From positions 2,491,118 through 2,555,117 of the forward strand of contig JADLSH010000282.1 of the NCBI GenBank assembly GCA_016169945.1: 64,000 nucleotides of DNA, read 5' to 3'. The position numbers and the translations under genes were made by a program. Under the pieces are notes generated by a model. The model was not told where the DNA came from. It was given only the letters and a program-made list of their open reading frames with translations, and did no database searches. The stretch is from Trachythela sp. YZ-2020. Lineage: Eukaryota; Cnidaria; Anthozoa; Malacalcyonacea; Clavulariidae. The first letter of the stretch is position 1; every line of letters begins with the position of its first letter. Positions 21,436 through 32,460 of this stretch are shown here, in pieces.

Positions 21436-22212
21436 TTAATCTTCATGAGAATTTACATCGACCTGATCTTTTTGCAACTTTTGAATGTCTTCTTTGCAGC
21501 GTACTATGTGGATAGCTTCATCAGGCAGCTTCACAAATACCTTTCCGTCACTCGACCATGTTGCAGCGATGAAAGACACACCGCGTGCTTGGTGATAAAG
21601 ATCTAAATTATAGGCAGTAAGATCTTCGTTTATAAATAGTCCTATGGTCCCTTTAAGCTTACGGCGATGTTTGATAACTTCGGCTTTGGTTCTATAACTC
21701 TTGAACTTTACAATCATTTGACGATTTTTACTCCCACGCCTACCAACTCGATGAATACGATCATATTCTGAATTTTCAATCGTTAACCCAAGCTTGCTTT
21801 GAAAAAATGTAGATACTTTTTCATAGCAGTCCTCTTCTGGTTCTTCTTTAATCCCACCAATACGAATATTGTACTTGCGTGAGTACTGTTCGTTAGCATT
21901 AGCTTTTAGCATCAGAGACTTAATATCTTCCTTCATGTTATCATTATCCAAGCGAAGGTCAGCATACTCCTTCGAGAGACTTTGAACTGTGTCACGAATA
22001 GGATTAACAATGGCGGCCAACTCATCCTTAAGTGCGTCTTTTACGAGAATAGACATCACCTTGGTCATCGTTTCGCTTGTTAGCGATTTAGCAATTTCTT
22101 CTTTAATGAGAGTCCGCATTTCTTCCCTGAATTTGTCTATGTCTGGAGCTTCGGTTTTATTATGCGATGCCCTTGTCTTTTGAGCCATAACGACGATAAC
22201 TCGTGAAGACAA
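21436..22212 (-). CDS. LINE ORF1 RNA-binding protein
   Basis: About 258 residues from ATG 22212; the more natural start may be ATG 22188 (MAQKTRASHNKTE). A long coiled-coil region (about residues 30-105, heptad-like Leu/Ile with many Glu/Lys) is followed by an L1-ORF1-like RRM and C-terminal domain (NIRIGGIKEE; DRIHRVG; IVKFKSYRTKAEV; INEDLTAYN). Such proteins form trimers that coat the element RNA. The frame is intact and lies about 85 nt upstream of ORF2. Confidence 0.85.
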   Translation of the reverse strand: MSSRVIVVMAQKTRASHNKTEAPDIDKFREEMRTLIKEEIAKSLTSETMTKVMSILVKDALKDELAAIVNPIRDTVQSLSKEYADLRLDNDNMKEDIKSLMLKANANEQYSRKYNIRIGGIKEEPEEDCYEKVSTFFQSKLGLTIENSEYDRIHRVGRRGSKNRQMIVKFKSYRTKAEVIKHRRKLKGTIGLFINEDLTAYNLDLYHQARGVSFIAATWSSDGKVFVKLPDEAIHIVRCKEDIQKLQKDQVDVNSHED

Positions 22213-22259
22213 TAGAGTAATATAACTGATATAAAACGACCAATAATTACTTATTTATA

Positions 22260-24190
22260 GCTGCAAGCCTTCCGTAGATGATAGATTTTACATGTTCATA
22301 CAAAAAACACTGTAAATAACGACAGTGTGCTGATAAATGATAATATTTTTGCAAAACACGGAGCAACAAAAAACGTGACTTGCTCGCTTGCTGCACTTGC
22401 TACATACCGTCGTTGAACTGTTCTAATTAACTGTAATATATAATTAAATTACTGTGTAAAAACATTTGAATATCATAACAATATAAAGTAGATCTGTTGG
22501 AATAAAATTAATATACAAAACAATGTGAAGTATGTTTGTAACTAGGTCATAGGTGTATTGCAATACTTTACTACGAGGTCAAAAGGTTTATTGGCATAAG
22601 GCAATGTTAGTATAGTATGTTACCAACTGTATGTCAATCAACTTTTAGGTAATGACAAATTACTTAATTATATGCAACAACATTAAAGAATGTGTGTCAA
22701 GCTCGTTACTGTCTACATCTTATATTGAGAAGTGATTCGATACCAACAAATGGCAGTTGGTGATGAACGTTTTTGGTGCATTTTCAGTACAGTTATTAAA
22801 AATTAGATATACTGTAAGATGTTAAAATATATAATTTAAAATTTGAGTGTGCAAAAAATAATGGTTGACAGATATTCTTTAATGTTTGGTCCTCGTGAAA
22901 TAGCCAGAATGTTCATTTAGTAATATGCATGCTGAGTAAAACTACATTATTATGCAGGATATTTTATATTTGACTTACTCAGGAAATTTTTGTTTTGGGA
23001 TTTTGCTTCCAGGAAGAAAAATATATGTAAAAAAGCTATGTGTGTAAAAAAGCTATGTGTGTAAAAAAGAAAAGGTTAAAAATGATTTGGTGTTGCCAAA
23101 ACTATAAAAGATTTTAAAACAATACAAATATATTGCCAGAAATTAATTAGCAAATAAACTTGTTGCCATAGCAACCACTTGTGTACAAATAACCAATGCT
23201 AAAATACCCTTTTGACAACTTTTTCATATCAATAGTGGTTTAAACTCATGGATTTTCAGAAGATAAAACACATATATTTGCTTCTAGCTTACAAAACATC
23301 ATAGAGCCACCTTAATGAAAAGCAAGAGAACTTAATCAAGAAAGCCACTGAAAATGGCCAAATTCTGCGAGGACCATGCACCTAAAATTTAACCAAACCA
23401 TTTTTATTTTGCAGTGTATTACATAAACTTCAAGAATAAGTTTACCTGTCGGTGTGCCAATCACTAATAAACATTATTTTTGCAATTTAGTAAAACTTTC
23501 AATCATGTTGTTTCCCTTTTGGCAAAAACTTAACATTTTCATGACAAAAAACCTGATAATTTTTTTTGCTGAATTTTCCTCTAGATTTTAGGTTACATTC
23601 TAGTGATACTTGCTTATAAAGCTACTTAGTAAGCAAACCTATCGATGTTTAATCGTTAACTAAAGTGTTTTAAAACCATCAAAACAGCTATTCATTTTCG
23701 CATGAGGTGAGGAAAATGGTAAACTAAAATATTTACTTTTAAAAATTCTGCGAGGACCATTCACCTAAAATTTTCTCAAACAGGCACTATTTTTACCCTC
23801 AACCATTGTAATATAATGTACCATAAGGCTCACGGTGTGCCAATTAGTTCTAAGGTAAAAATATCTAAAATTTCTGAAGTGACTCAACTTCGTAGGTTGG
23901 TACGAAAAATGGCATACAATAACCAATGTTTGCAGACGGAAACGGACGTTTACCATCATAGTATGCTTCGATAAATGCATTAATTGGGATTTTTTAGGTA
24001 TAAGATAACATTTATTTAAAAGGAATAAGTTTTTTTTTCAAATCAACATAAATTTTAAGGTGCATTTCCACAAAAAAATAGTTGACCTAACAAAATTAGG
24101 GCTCTCAATGTCAAAAAAAGGTCGCTCACTTGAACGAGCAAAAATTTAATTATCTGGCACCAAGATCAAACCGATGCAGATAAAATACAA
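22260..24190. other. non-coding AT-rich stretch
   Basis: No supported gene. It holds a 17-bp unit repeated about 2.5 times (AAAAAAGCTATGTGTGT, 23029-23075) and a diverged direct repeat (23358-23480 and 23744-23870), listed separately. Confidence 0.6.
23358..23870. repeat. diverged direct repeat, copies about 386 bp apart
   Basis: AATTCTGCGAGGACCAT followed by CACCTAAAATTT occurs near 23361 and again near 23747. The similarity extends about 110 bp to CGGTGTGCCAAT. Spacing suggests an old tandem duplication of about 390 bp. Confidence 0.7.
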
Positions 24191-25590
24191 AGCTTGGACA
24201 TATATGTTGCCATCCGTATAATTAATCGTAAGATCGTTAATAACATAGAAACAGAACAAAAGAAGTTAAAATATTCATACCTTCGTGCCTTCCGCTCTCG
24301 AAGTACTCGAACAATACACCACCAGAATTCCAAACACGTTTTTATTGTTCAAAACGCTGTGAAGACGTTTAATCAACTTCCAGTAGAGGGAAATATATTA
24401 GAGACACTATTTCAAGTATTACATGCAACATCAAGCGAGTTTTATGAGATCAACAGACCAAAAATCAAACATATTCACTCCTCACCGCCATGTTCCAAAA
24501 AAACCCAACAAAATTCACTATTTTGTCGCAAAGCATCACGGTATTTTTGAGCGCGAGTTTCTCAATTTTTAAAAAAATCTCCTCTTAAAAAGAACGAGAA
24601 GCAAATCAGTGATTTAAATCTCGTACACCTTCGAAAAAATCGCAAAAAAAACCACGGACAAATAACAAAAAAAAATTCAAAAATAAACAAATCACAAAAA
24701 TATGGAAAAATAATTGAAAAATCGGAAAATAACCCAAAAAATTCACATGATTTTTCAATCTCGTACACTTTTTAAGAGTGATTTGTCCCTCGCAAAAAAT
24801 TTTTTTATAATTTTCTTTTTTCGATAATAATATGTTAGTCATTTTATATTTTCTTACGCACTCGGTTGTAGGCGAGACTGTAAAGATTTAATGGATTTAA
24901 TGCTATACGATAGCAGCTCTAAGGATTCCTCAAGCGACAGCGAAAACAACATAGACTTTATTTTCGTTGTAATGGCATTTTCGGATAAGAGAGACTCAGG
25001 TCAACGAATCAACTTAGAAGAATCAGTGAGGTGGATTGCGAACTATTGTTCAGGTAGAATTTATCTTTTCAGGTTGAGTAGTTCATGATAATTTGGATGG
25101 TTGAGCAGTTCATTGTAATTTGCATTGCCATTGGATAAGTCGCTAATACGCTATAAACGATTTTATTATATGCCAAACGCTAGTTGCTGTAGTTTACGCG
25201 ATACGATTGGCTAATCAGCGGTCCGAAAAACACGTAATGCCCCGCGGGGCGTTACAAAATTTTTAATGCCTTACAACAAAAACAAACCATATAATAAACT
25301 ACATATTTTGCTACTTATGGTTGTGCCATATAAAAAACTACTTATTAACCTCAAACTTTCGGTCTTTACGATAAAATATTAAACCTCGGGCTTGACGTAT
25401 TGATCTCGCCATCGCTTGGCCAATACGGCAATACATCGGTTTACTACCTTACCGTAAAGACCTCACTTTCGGTTAATAAGTAGTTAATATTTAGATATCT
25501 AAATTGAGATATATTTTATTTAGGTTCCAAAAGGGTGACACGTATCGTCATTTCCATGCCTTGACACTACCGGAATATTATACTTGTAAA
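24190..25590. other. non-coding, A-rich and palindromic stretch
   Basis: No supported gene. An open frame at 24194-24550 has no recognisable domain. 24560-24850 is strongly A-rich with two TCTCGTACAC repeats. An inverted repeat lies at 25333-25486. Confidence 0.55.
25333..25486. repeat. inverted repeat, about 35-bp arms
   Basis: AACTACTTATTAACCTC... near 25336 pairs with ...GGTTAATAAGTAGTT ending at 25486, and both arms reach GGTCTTTACG/CGTAAAGACC. The loop is about 83 bp and contains CTCGGGCTTGACGTATTG. Possibly a MITE remnant. Confidence 0.7.
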
Positions 25591-25599
25591 CAAGGGACA

Positions 25600-26806
25600 G
25601 TTGCAACCTGGGCGCTTATATATAGGACGATGTAACGGCTGTGTTTTTGTTGATCGACCTGTGATGCGGCAGTGACCTGGGGCGAGCATGTTTTCGCCCC
25701 AAAATCCAAGCAAAACAGATTTTCATTTCTTGACAGTATTAGGCGATTTTTTTTTCATTAATTATGAGAGGAAAATTATTCAAGTTTACAAGTGAAATAT
25801 TGCTTTTCCTGTGGATACCATATATTATATGCTTTTTATTATATAGCTGTGTTTCTCGATAAAACATTAACCGAACTGATTGATTACATTTTTAGTGACT
25901 TGCTTATGGCATCCACAGCAAAGGACTGGGGTTTTGTTCACAACTTACAGGCATAACAATTGATCTTTGTTAGCGTTCGATAGAAGAAAGATTTAGCTTC
26001 CACAGCGTATTCCAGATTGCAAAAAGAATAGCGCGAAAGAATCAACCTCAAAATTCTATATTTAAGCAAAACTTAAGAGAAGTACTTGTCACCTATCTCT
26101 CCCAAAAATTTACGGCGAGGGACAAACTTTTAACCAACAATGAGCTCAGTATATTTTCAAAAATTGGATTTTTCTTAAATTGGCTACAAAGAGGATCTGT
26201 TTGATAAATATATTAATCCTGCTTCAACAGTCGTAAAACTTATGCAAAACATCAAGCGGTTTCAACAGAATCACAGGATAGTAAAACTATAACATCTTCG
26301 CTACTTTTTTCGAAACAAATTCTTGTTAAATGTCCGAAAAAGAAGCATTAAACGGGGTCAAATTTCAGCCATGATATTTCCTAAGAATCAACTCCGTATC
26401 CTAAAGAATTTTTAAGATATAAACTTGAGATAAGAAACTTCAACATGCCCGAGTTGTAAGAGGAGGGCAACAATTTGAAAAAAGGTACTCTCATTTTAAA
26501 TTTTGTCTCCATTCGAAGTCACCAAACACACACACATTAGCGATAATAAATCTCTCTGAGAGCAGAATCTTTGCTAAATTCAAACTGACTACGTACTCAG
26601 AGTGATATTACACGTAAATATTTCGTTAATTTGTATTCACACTTAAAACGATGCGAAATATTAACGCAAGAACTAGACATATCCAAATTTGTTCTTTTTT
26701 CATTTTTATCAAAATCGTGCTCGCCCCAGGCTACTTCCGCATCACGCGTCGACCAGCGAGCGCGCACTCGTTGCACCGCCCTATATGTAAGCGTCCTGGT
26801 TGCAAC
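25600..26806. mobile_element. 1.2-kb foldback element, about 95-bp inverted ends
   Basis: The left end GTTGCAACCTGGGCGCTTA... (25600-25692) returns inverted at 26713-26806 (...GGTTGCAAC). Both arms contain the inner block TGATGCGG...CCTGGGGCGAGCA and keep about 80 percent identity by eye. The interior shows no open frame with recognisable domains. No target duplication is clear. Confidence 0.8.
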
Positions 26807-26946
26807 ATTACTGGAAGCTCTAATGATTATGTTACGGAGGTTAGTATGATCTTTAATACGGTAAGAACAGCTAGTGTTAGCTATAGCAACCAACAAATTT
26901 GGCTACAAACATTGAAAATATACTGCCAGACTTTTACTTATTTTAG

Positions 26947-27935
26947 ATAATCGACGATCTGTACAATCGCAAACATCATTTGGTCATCTCGCCGGATCTT
27001 GCATGGCTATACCCCGCCATTTTTGCAGGGGCCATTTCCAGAAAAAGTGCTCGACTTAGCAACTGTTGTTGTTTTATTGATAGCACTGCAAGACGTATTG
27101 CAAGACCCATTCGCAATCAAATAATTATGTTCAGTGGACACAAAAGAATTTATTTTTAAAATGTCAAATTCAAGCGTGTAGATTTATTTGTCACAAAAAT
27201 GAAAAAATATTTGCTATTTTCATTCATTTCATTTTAATTTATAAACAAATACGTGTCCTTTATTTATGGACAAATCACTAAAACATGATTTCCCAATTTC
27301 TAAAAAATTCATAGTACTACAGAACTACAGAACCCAATACTACAGAAGGGTTTTGAAAAAGATGGGGTAACCAAAGTTGTCTCACTTTAAATTTAGTGGA
27401 AGTGATAGCATTTTTACATTTTTTGATATAGCAACCACAGGAAGCCACTATTGTTTACGTTTTTGGTGCTGGAAGGGTTCTATGCGAAACATCCCATTTT
27501 TGCTTTCCTGCCAATTTTTTCTATATATTTTGCATGTTCCTTTTTTGCTACCTTAATCTATAGTTAGCAAAATATTTTCATTCCTTTATAGTCTTTACTG
27601 GCTCCTAATGGTCTAATTGAACATCTATTTGGACCCATTGAGAGAAGATCCTTTCATTCTTGGAGTCAGTGGTCTAACTTACTAGCCCTGTTTCGTGGAG
27701 CAGTTGTTACTCTTCGTCAAAAGACTTTAACAGAGAAATGAGTATATTACGTGTTGGCGTTGAATGGGAGTTTGGAAAAATTAACCAAACGTAGATTTTC
27801 ACAAAAATCCTACTTCAACCAGTAGGTAGCAGCATTGTTGACCAACTGTGACACATGTTTTTATGGGTCTGTGACTAGCTCATATTTTGAACTAGATCCT
27901 CTTTCACTTGAAAATTATCTATCAAATAGCAACTA
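26947..27935 (+). pseudogene. PIF/Harbinger transposase (DDE_4) remnant, two exons
   Basis: After TATTTTAG (26946) a frame reads IDDLYNRKHHLVISPDLAWL, then GAISRKSARLSNC, FIDST (first catalytic Asp, codon 27079-27081), ARPIRNQ and MFSGHKR, the Harbinger D1 region. An intron-like gap follows. After CTTTATAG (about 27592) come LLAPNGLIEHLFGPIE, then VGVEWEFGKI (the E of DDE) and LLTNCDTCFYGSV...SYFELDPLSLENYLSN, the family C terminus. The second catalytic segment (DPAY-type) is missing and several frameshifts and stops intervene. The enzyme would cut and join Harbinger DNA ends. It is dead here. Confidence 0.72.
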
Positions 27936-30130
27936 GTTAGTTCAACAGGAAAATACCTTGTAAATAAATAAACAATAGCACAATGTTTGTTGCTCACTAA
28001 ACTATCAAGATATGAAAAAAATTGTCTGTGTGACATTTAATATTTTCTGCTATAATAACACAATATCAACAGCAATCACTATTTTCACAAAGAAGCTACA
28101 AATAATGCATGGATGGTCTGTATCAAAAACAAGTGCAGCTTGTTACCGTACAGGTAGTTCATGAAATGTCCAACTCTGCTGCAAATCGAGGAATGCAATT
28201 AAATCGCAAAAAGTAAAAAGCGATGTTCGTGTCCTTTCTGAAGTTGGCTTACCATCAAATAATCCCCCTTTTTATGTCGCTGAAATGCTTGTGGAAAGAA
28301 TATATGAAATCTTATTGGATTCTTCAAAGCCCAATATGGTGGTATAACCTTAAAATTAGTAATACGGCAAAATAACAAGCAAATTAATAATAAGTTTCAC
28401 CTGGGTCTTGTTTACATGACAGTCTAACCAGACCCCCTGGGGTGTGGGTGGGGCAGTGGTGTTCTTTCAAAGTAAATGTACTATGCACTATTAATTATGT
28501 ATTATTACTGTATTTTGCTTAAAGTCTATACTTGCATATTTAATTACCATGTATTTTTTCTTAAATCGCCTTAAATCGCCCTAAAACGCCTTAAAACGCA
28601 TTACCTAAAAGTTGCGTTTTTCTTAAATCGCCTATACTCGCCTTAACTCGCATTATCTCGCGGCGAGTTAAGGCGAGTTAAGATCCCAGAGCAGGCCTAG
28701 CATAGTTCAAAGATGACCTGATACATGTAGGCCTACAGTAGTAAAACACTAGTTCAGTTGGTATTATTATTATTAATTTGGAAGCGAGTCTGGGACGTCG
28801 TTTAAGAAAAAAACATCTATCTTGTCGTTCTAAGTTTGTAGCAAATACTAGCAAAAGCACTGCTACATACCGGATAGGTGCGCCGTACATCATGGTTGCG
28901 CACAGGCCATGTATGTATAAGTCATATAAATTTACATAGTAGATACATATATATATATCGCCACTTGATGATCGCTTATTGCGTGAAACAGGCTGTAGTG
29001 GATGCCTTGAGGTAAGCGAAAACTATATATAAACATTCCTCCAAAAATGGACGTTGCCATTACGGAGGGTAGCTGACTCGTTTCCGAACCAGCTCAGCGA
29101 AGTCATGGCGTGACTGTGTCATTCTCCTAGCCGGATAAATAGATAGTTTCACGTTGACACGTGTTTTAACTACGTCACAACGTTACTTGTTTCGGGCTCC
29201 CAAATATGTGGGATTTTACACAAATTTATATGTTTCAAGCTGATATCTTCCAAACCAAATATATCAGTGAAATAATGTAAAATAACTTTAAGCTACCTTT
29301 TTCATGAGATTACTTAAATAATTATTTAAAAAATTATTTATAGATAGATGGATTCTAGTGAGCAATTCTAGTAACAAACGACTAAACATTTTTTTCGTTA
29401 AAGATAGATGGATTGTTTCAGTAACAAATTGTGTGTTCCTTTGAAATCGCCAATTTAAAACATGCATAATCTATTTTCAATTGACATCTATTGAGCGCAC
29501 GCTACACTGGTCTCATGTTTCCCACCTTATCATGCATCGACAGTCGTGCATATAATATAATAAGAGTGATTCACTGATGTCTTAAGCTAATATACGAAAC
29601 ATCACTTTGAAAAATGCACTTCTATAGATATCTGTGTGTATTGTTCTACTTTAAGTATTATGCTAGGCTATTATTTTCATTATCAGAATAGATCAAGAGT
29701 GCAAAATATTATGACTGCGAAACTGAGAGAGAACATTGTCAATTATGTAAAAGTCAGTTAGTTACCTCAAAACTTGGCTTTTATATCCAAATACAGAATG
29801 AAATTTAGGGACTACAATTGTTGGAACTTGTTAAATTCAACCTATGTTTTATCAATTTGCATAAAACTTGCACTGTTTATTTTGAAAATATATTTCCGAC
29901 TAGCTGGAAAGTTGCGCTCGAAAGATACAACTTGAACATTTAAATGCCAACACCCCACCACACGCGAATTAGAAAACGTAAATTAATATTGTCGTATGGG
30001 TATGGTAGGCGATATTAAAACATTTCGTAGACGTTGTTTACGTTTGAATGAAAATAGTTTTATAGCAACATGTTGCATATGGCAAATGCTAAACGAAGGG
30101 GTTTGCTGCTATTAAACGTCAATTTTGAAG
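27936..30130. other. non-coding stretch
   Basis: No supported gene. 28556-28682 is a decamer-like repeat (listed separately). An open frame at 28678-28893 on the minus strand has no domain. 28930-28970 is a TA-rich run. Two GATAGATGGATT repeats occur near 29342 and 29402. Confidence 0.55.
28556..28682. repeat. CTTAA(A/C)TCGCC short repeat cluster with inverted end
   Basis: About nine imperfect 9-11 bp units (TTAAATCGCC, TAAAACGCC, TTAACTCGC) occur in one orientation. GGCGAGTTAAGGCGAGTTAAG at 28662-28682 is the inverse, so the end can fold back on ACTCGCCTTAACTCGC just before. It resembles the terminus of a mobile element but is unassigned. Confidence 0.65.
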
Positions 30131-30160
30131 TCTATTGTATATTACTTAAATAAATCCTAC

Positions 30161-30546
30161 CTTCAGGTTGCCGAGATCTGTCCACGACGATAAGATGCCG
30201 AAGGAAGAAGCCCTTAGGTGACGGAATATAACGCGATATTTTTCTGTTGAATACCTTCATTTCAACAATGTCAGATGACCCTTGTTTTTGAAAGTACAGT
30301 GAATTTTCAAGTATGTCCAATGAAAAATAATGAACTGAACCATCCTTGAATATTTTACTCTTGTTCCCACCATCATAATCCATTGAAAACATCTCACGAC
30401 CAAAGTTGATCAAGTACACTCGCTTGTTGACGTAATCTAGAGTTATAGCGGTATACCGGCTGCCGCCACTGCTTAATATTTGTTGGTCCTTGTCAATCAA
30501 ACGGCTTCGCCACACGCGACCATACAAGGCAGTCCAAAATAAGTAT
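30161..30546 (-). CDS. LDLR class B (YWTD) beta-propeller exon (partial gene)
   Basis: The exon lies between an acceptor (TTCTTTCTTTTAG, from 30546) and a donor (CTGAAG then GTAGGA, to 30161). It encodes about 128 residues with YWTD-like blades: YLFWTALYGRVWRSRLI, then ITLDYVNKRVYLINFG, then SMDYDGGNKSKIF and FSLDILENSLYFQK. Such six-bladed propellers occur in LDL-receptor-related and similar extracellular receptors, where they bind ligand or release it at low pH. No signal peptide, EGF or LDLa repeats lie in this exon. I found no neighbouring exon, so the gene probably spans large TE-filled introns or is a fragment. Confidence 0.68.
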
Positions 30547-30869
30547 CTAAAAGAAAGAAGAAGGATTTGTAAATAATCATTTTTAATAAGGAAGTTAAAA
30601 ACTGGTGCTACCATGCCTACTTCGTAAAGTTGTTCAACAGAAATAGCGGTTCAAATTAGGTAATTTACTGGCAATTAAAATTAGATTATCTAACTGTAAC
30701 CAATAGTAAATAGGTAATATCCTGAAATACAAAGAGTAACTGACTGACAAAATTCAATATCCAAAATTCCTATATATTTTAAATTTTACATTGCTGTCAC
30801 GAACAAATATATTATTCTTGTTGATATACAGCTAATTCATAAAAGATTATCCTTCGAAACTTTCAACTT

Positions 30870-31035
30870 TAAATCTTAAATTCTAAGCGCGAAAAGCACA
30901 ATGGGAACGCACGGTGTTTGCCGCATGGCTGCATGCACGCGGTATTTTGACATTATTACTCGCTGTAATAACTCGCGACAAACGCCGTGCGTTCTAAGTG
31001 TGCTTTACGAGCTTGGAGTTAAAGGTTAAATGTTT
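30870..31035. mobile_element. short MITE, about 45-60 bp inverted repeats
   Basis: The left arm around 30881-30924 (AAAGCACAATGGGAACGCAC, GTGTTTGCCGC) pairs with the right arm at 30974-31019 (GCGACAAACGCCGTGCGTTC). Weaker complementarity extends outward. The centre contains GGCTGCATGCACGC. No target duplication was resolved. Confidence 0.72.
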
Positions 31036-31620
31036 ATGGCTAGAGTCCCGATGGACAAGTGGACAACCTCCTTAACTGAGTTAGCTGTATATAGAACAGT
31101 GATAAAACATGCAAAGTACAATATTATTTTGAAATCAAACCGGAATCTGTAGGAGGTTGTAGGTCGCGAACGAGAGCAAAATATATTTTTTAAGATGAAA
31201 TGGCGGATGTTAACAACTTTTTACATCCATTGATACCTCACGGCTACAACCAGGGGACTTTAAACTCATGTAGATGTAATTTCATGACGTCCAGTGCAAT
31301 AATGGCAACGAATATGCGTTGACAAAGAGGTCACATGTGAAAACGCCTCACAAAGTATTTCGTAAATAAAAATACAAACTTGCAAACAAAAACAAGTGAA
31401 TTAGCGTTTTGGCTGGGGATTGGATAATCTTTCTATTTTCAAATTTAGATATCACTGATTGTTGTTTCGAAGTAGGCGATTTAGATTATATATTCTTTTT
31501 TAAGCTTTATAAAGTTTACAATTATTTGTCAGTATTTAGCTAAGTTTCTAACACATATTACTCTTCAACTATAAGGAAATTTTAAATATGTAATCTTTCA
31601 GATGAAAAATATTTAGGTTG
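31036..31620. other. non-coding stretch
   Basis: No gene recognised. It is AT-rich and lies between a MITE and the flank of the (AGAC)n tract. Confidence 0.55.
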
Positions 31621-31623
31621 TGT

Positions 31624-31804
<181 letters not shown>

Positions 31805-31827
<23 letters not shown>

Positions 31828-32010
31828 TGTAATATTCTTATATTTTATTAATGAAATAGAGTCTACAAAATACAAGTTGCTTTAGCTTCCAATACAGTCT
31901 CTCGAACCATCCTGAAAACACATGCTCGATACCATATATGGTGATGCCTATATATGGCACTGTTCATTATCTAAATACTACATAAAGTATAACATCACTT
32001 TACTACATCA
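31805..32010 (-). repeat. 3' LTR of the minus-strand gypsy element
   Basis: On the minus strand a purine tract (AAATGGGGAG) is followed by TGATGTAGTAAAGTGATGTT, which begins the LTR at 32010. The LTR contains an AATAAA signal near 31850 and ends in CTCGAACTACCTTTG near 31808. The exact outer end is blurred by the microsatellite. Confidence 0.6.
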
Positions 32011-32155
32011 CTCCCCATTTTAAACAAAACATTAACTAAATTTTTACTAAGTGTTTCTGTGTGTTCAATGTCACATCGTGTTATTAAAGGTCACAATTGA
32101 TAAAGTTCATGAAAGGATATTGTGTCCATATCTTTCTGGTCTCTTTCGACTTCGA

Positions 32156-32460
32156 TCAGTTGTTTCCATTGTATGGTGTAGGGTAAGTTTCAGAGTCATC
32201 TGACATATTGCCATCGTCTGATTTGTCTGGTTTCGGTATCTGTTTACAGTGTGAAACATTTCGTCTAACAGTATGTCCGTCCTTACTAGTTGCTGTTATC
32301 TCACTGTTGTTCTTACATGTTACAGTGTAAGGTTTGTTGTTAAAGTTAGCTGTCAGTTTGTTTTGTTTTTCTTGTCGTATCAATACCCAGTCTCCAACCT
32401 TTATTTCACTCTTCTTTGCATGGCGTCGTTTGTCGGCGTACTCTTTGTTGTACTTCCACG
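32156..32460 (-). pseudogene. gypsy integrase C-terminal segment
   Basis: About 100 residues from WKYNKEYADKRRHAKK through KVGDWVLIRQEKQNK to the end. This is the chromodomain-like/SH3-like C-terminal segment usual after the integrase core. It is cut from the core at 35277 by a 2.8-kb insertion; the flanking reading frames can be matched across the gap (RRQN then WKYNKEY). The tail is acidic with an SDDSETYPTPY end. Stop at 32156. Confidence 0.75.

Larger units (their letters stand above)
17750..22260 (-). mobile_element. LINE (CR1/L2/jockey-like), near full length
   Basis: A non-LTR retrotransposon on the minus strand with ORF1 (22212-21436), a short spacer, and ORF2 (21351-18019). A 3' UTR follows, containing an AGAGCCCCCTAGATGAGCC hairpin-like block and ending in GGGGCAATTGTGGCAATTAAA near 17755. 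ORF2 has two frameshifts, so the copy is dead. The 5' limit is estimated from ORF1. The clade is inferred from an APE-type endonuclease plus a C-terminal CCHC-like motif. Confidence 0.88.

Noticed and set aside
24194..24550. 118-codon plus-strand open frame
   Set aside because: No recognisable domain, no clear exon borders, and the region is otherwise decayed A-rich DNA.
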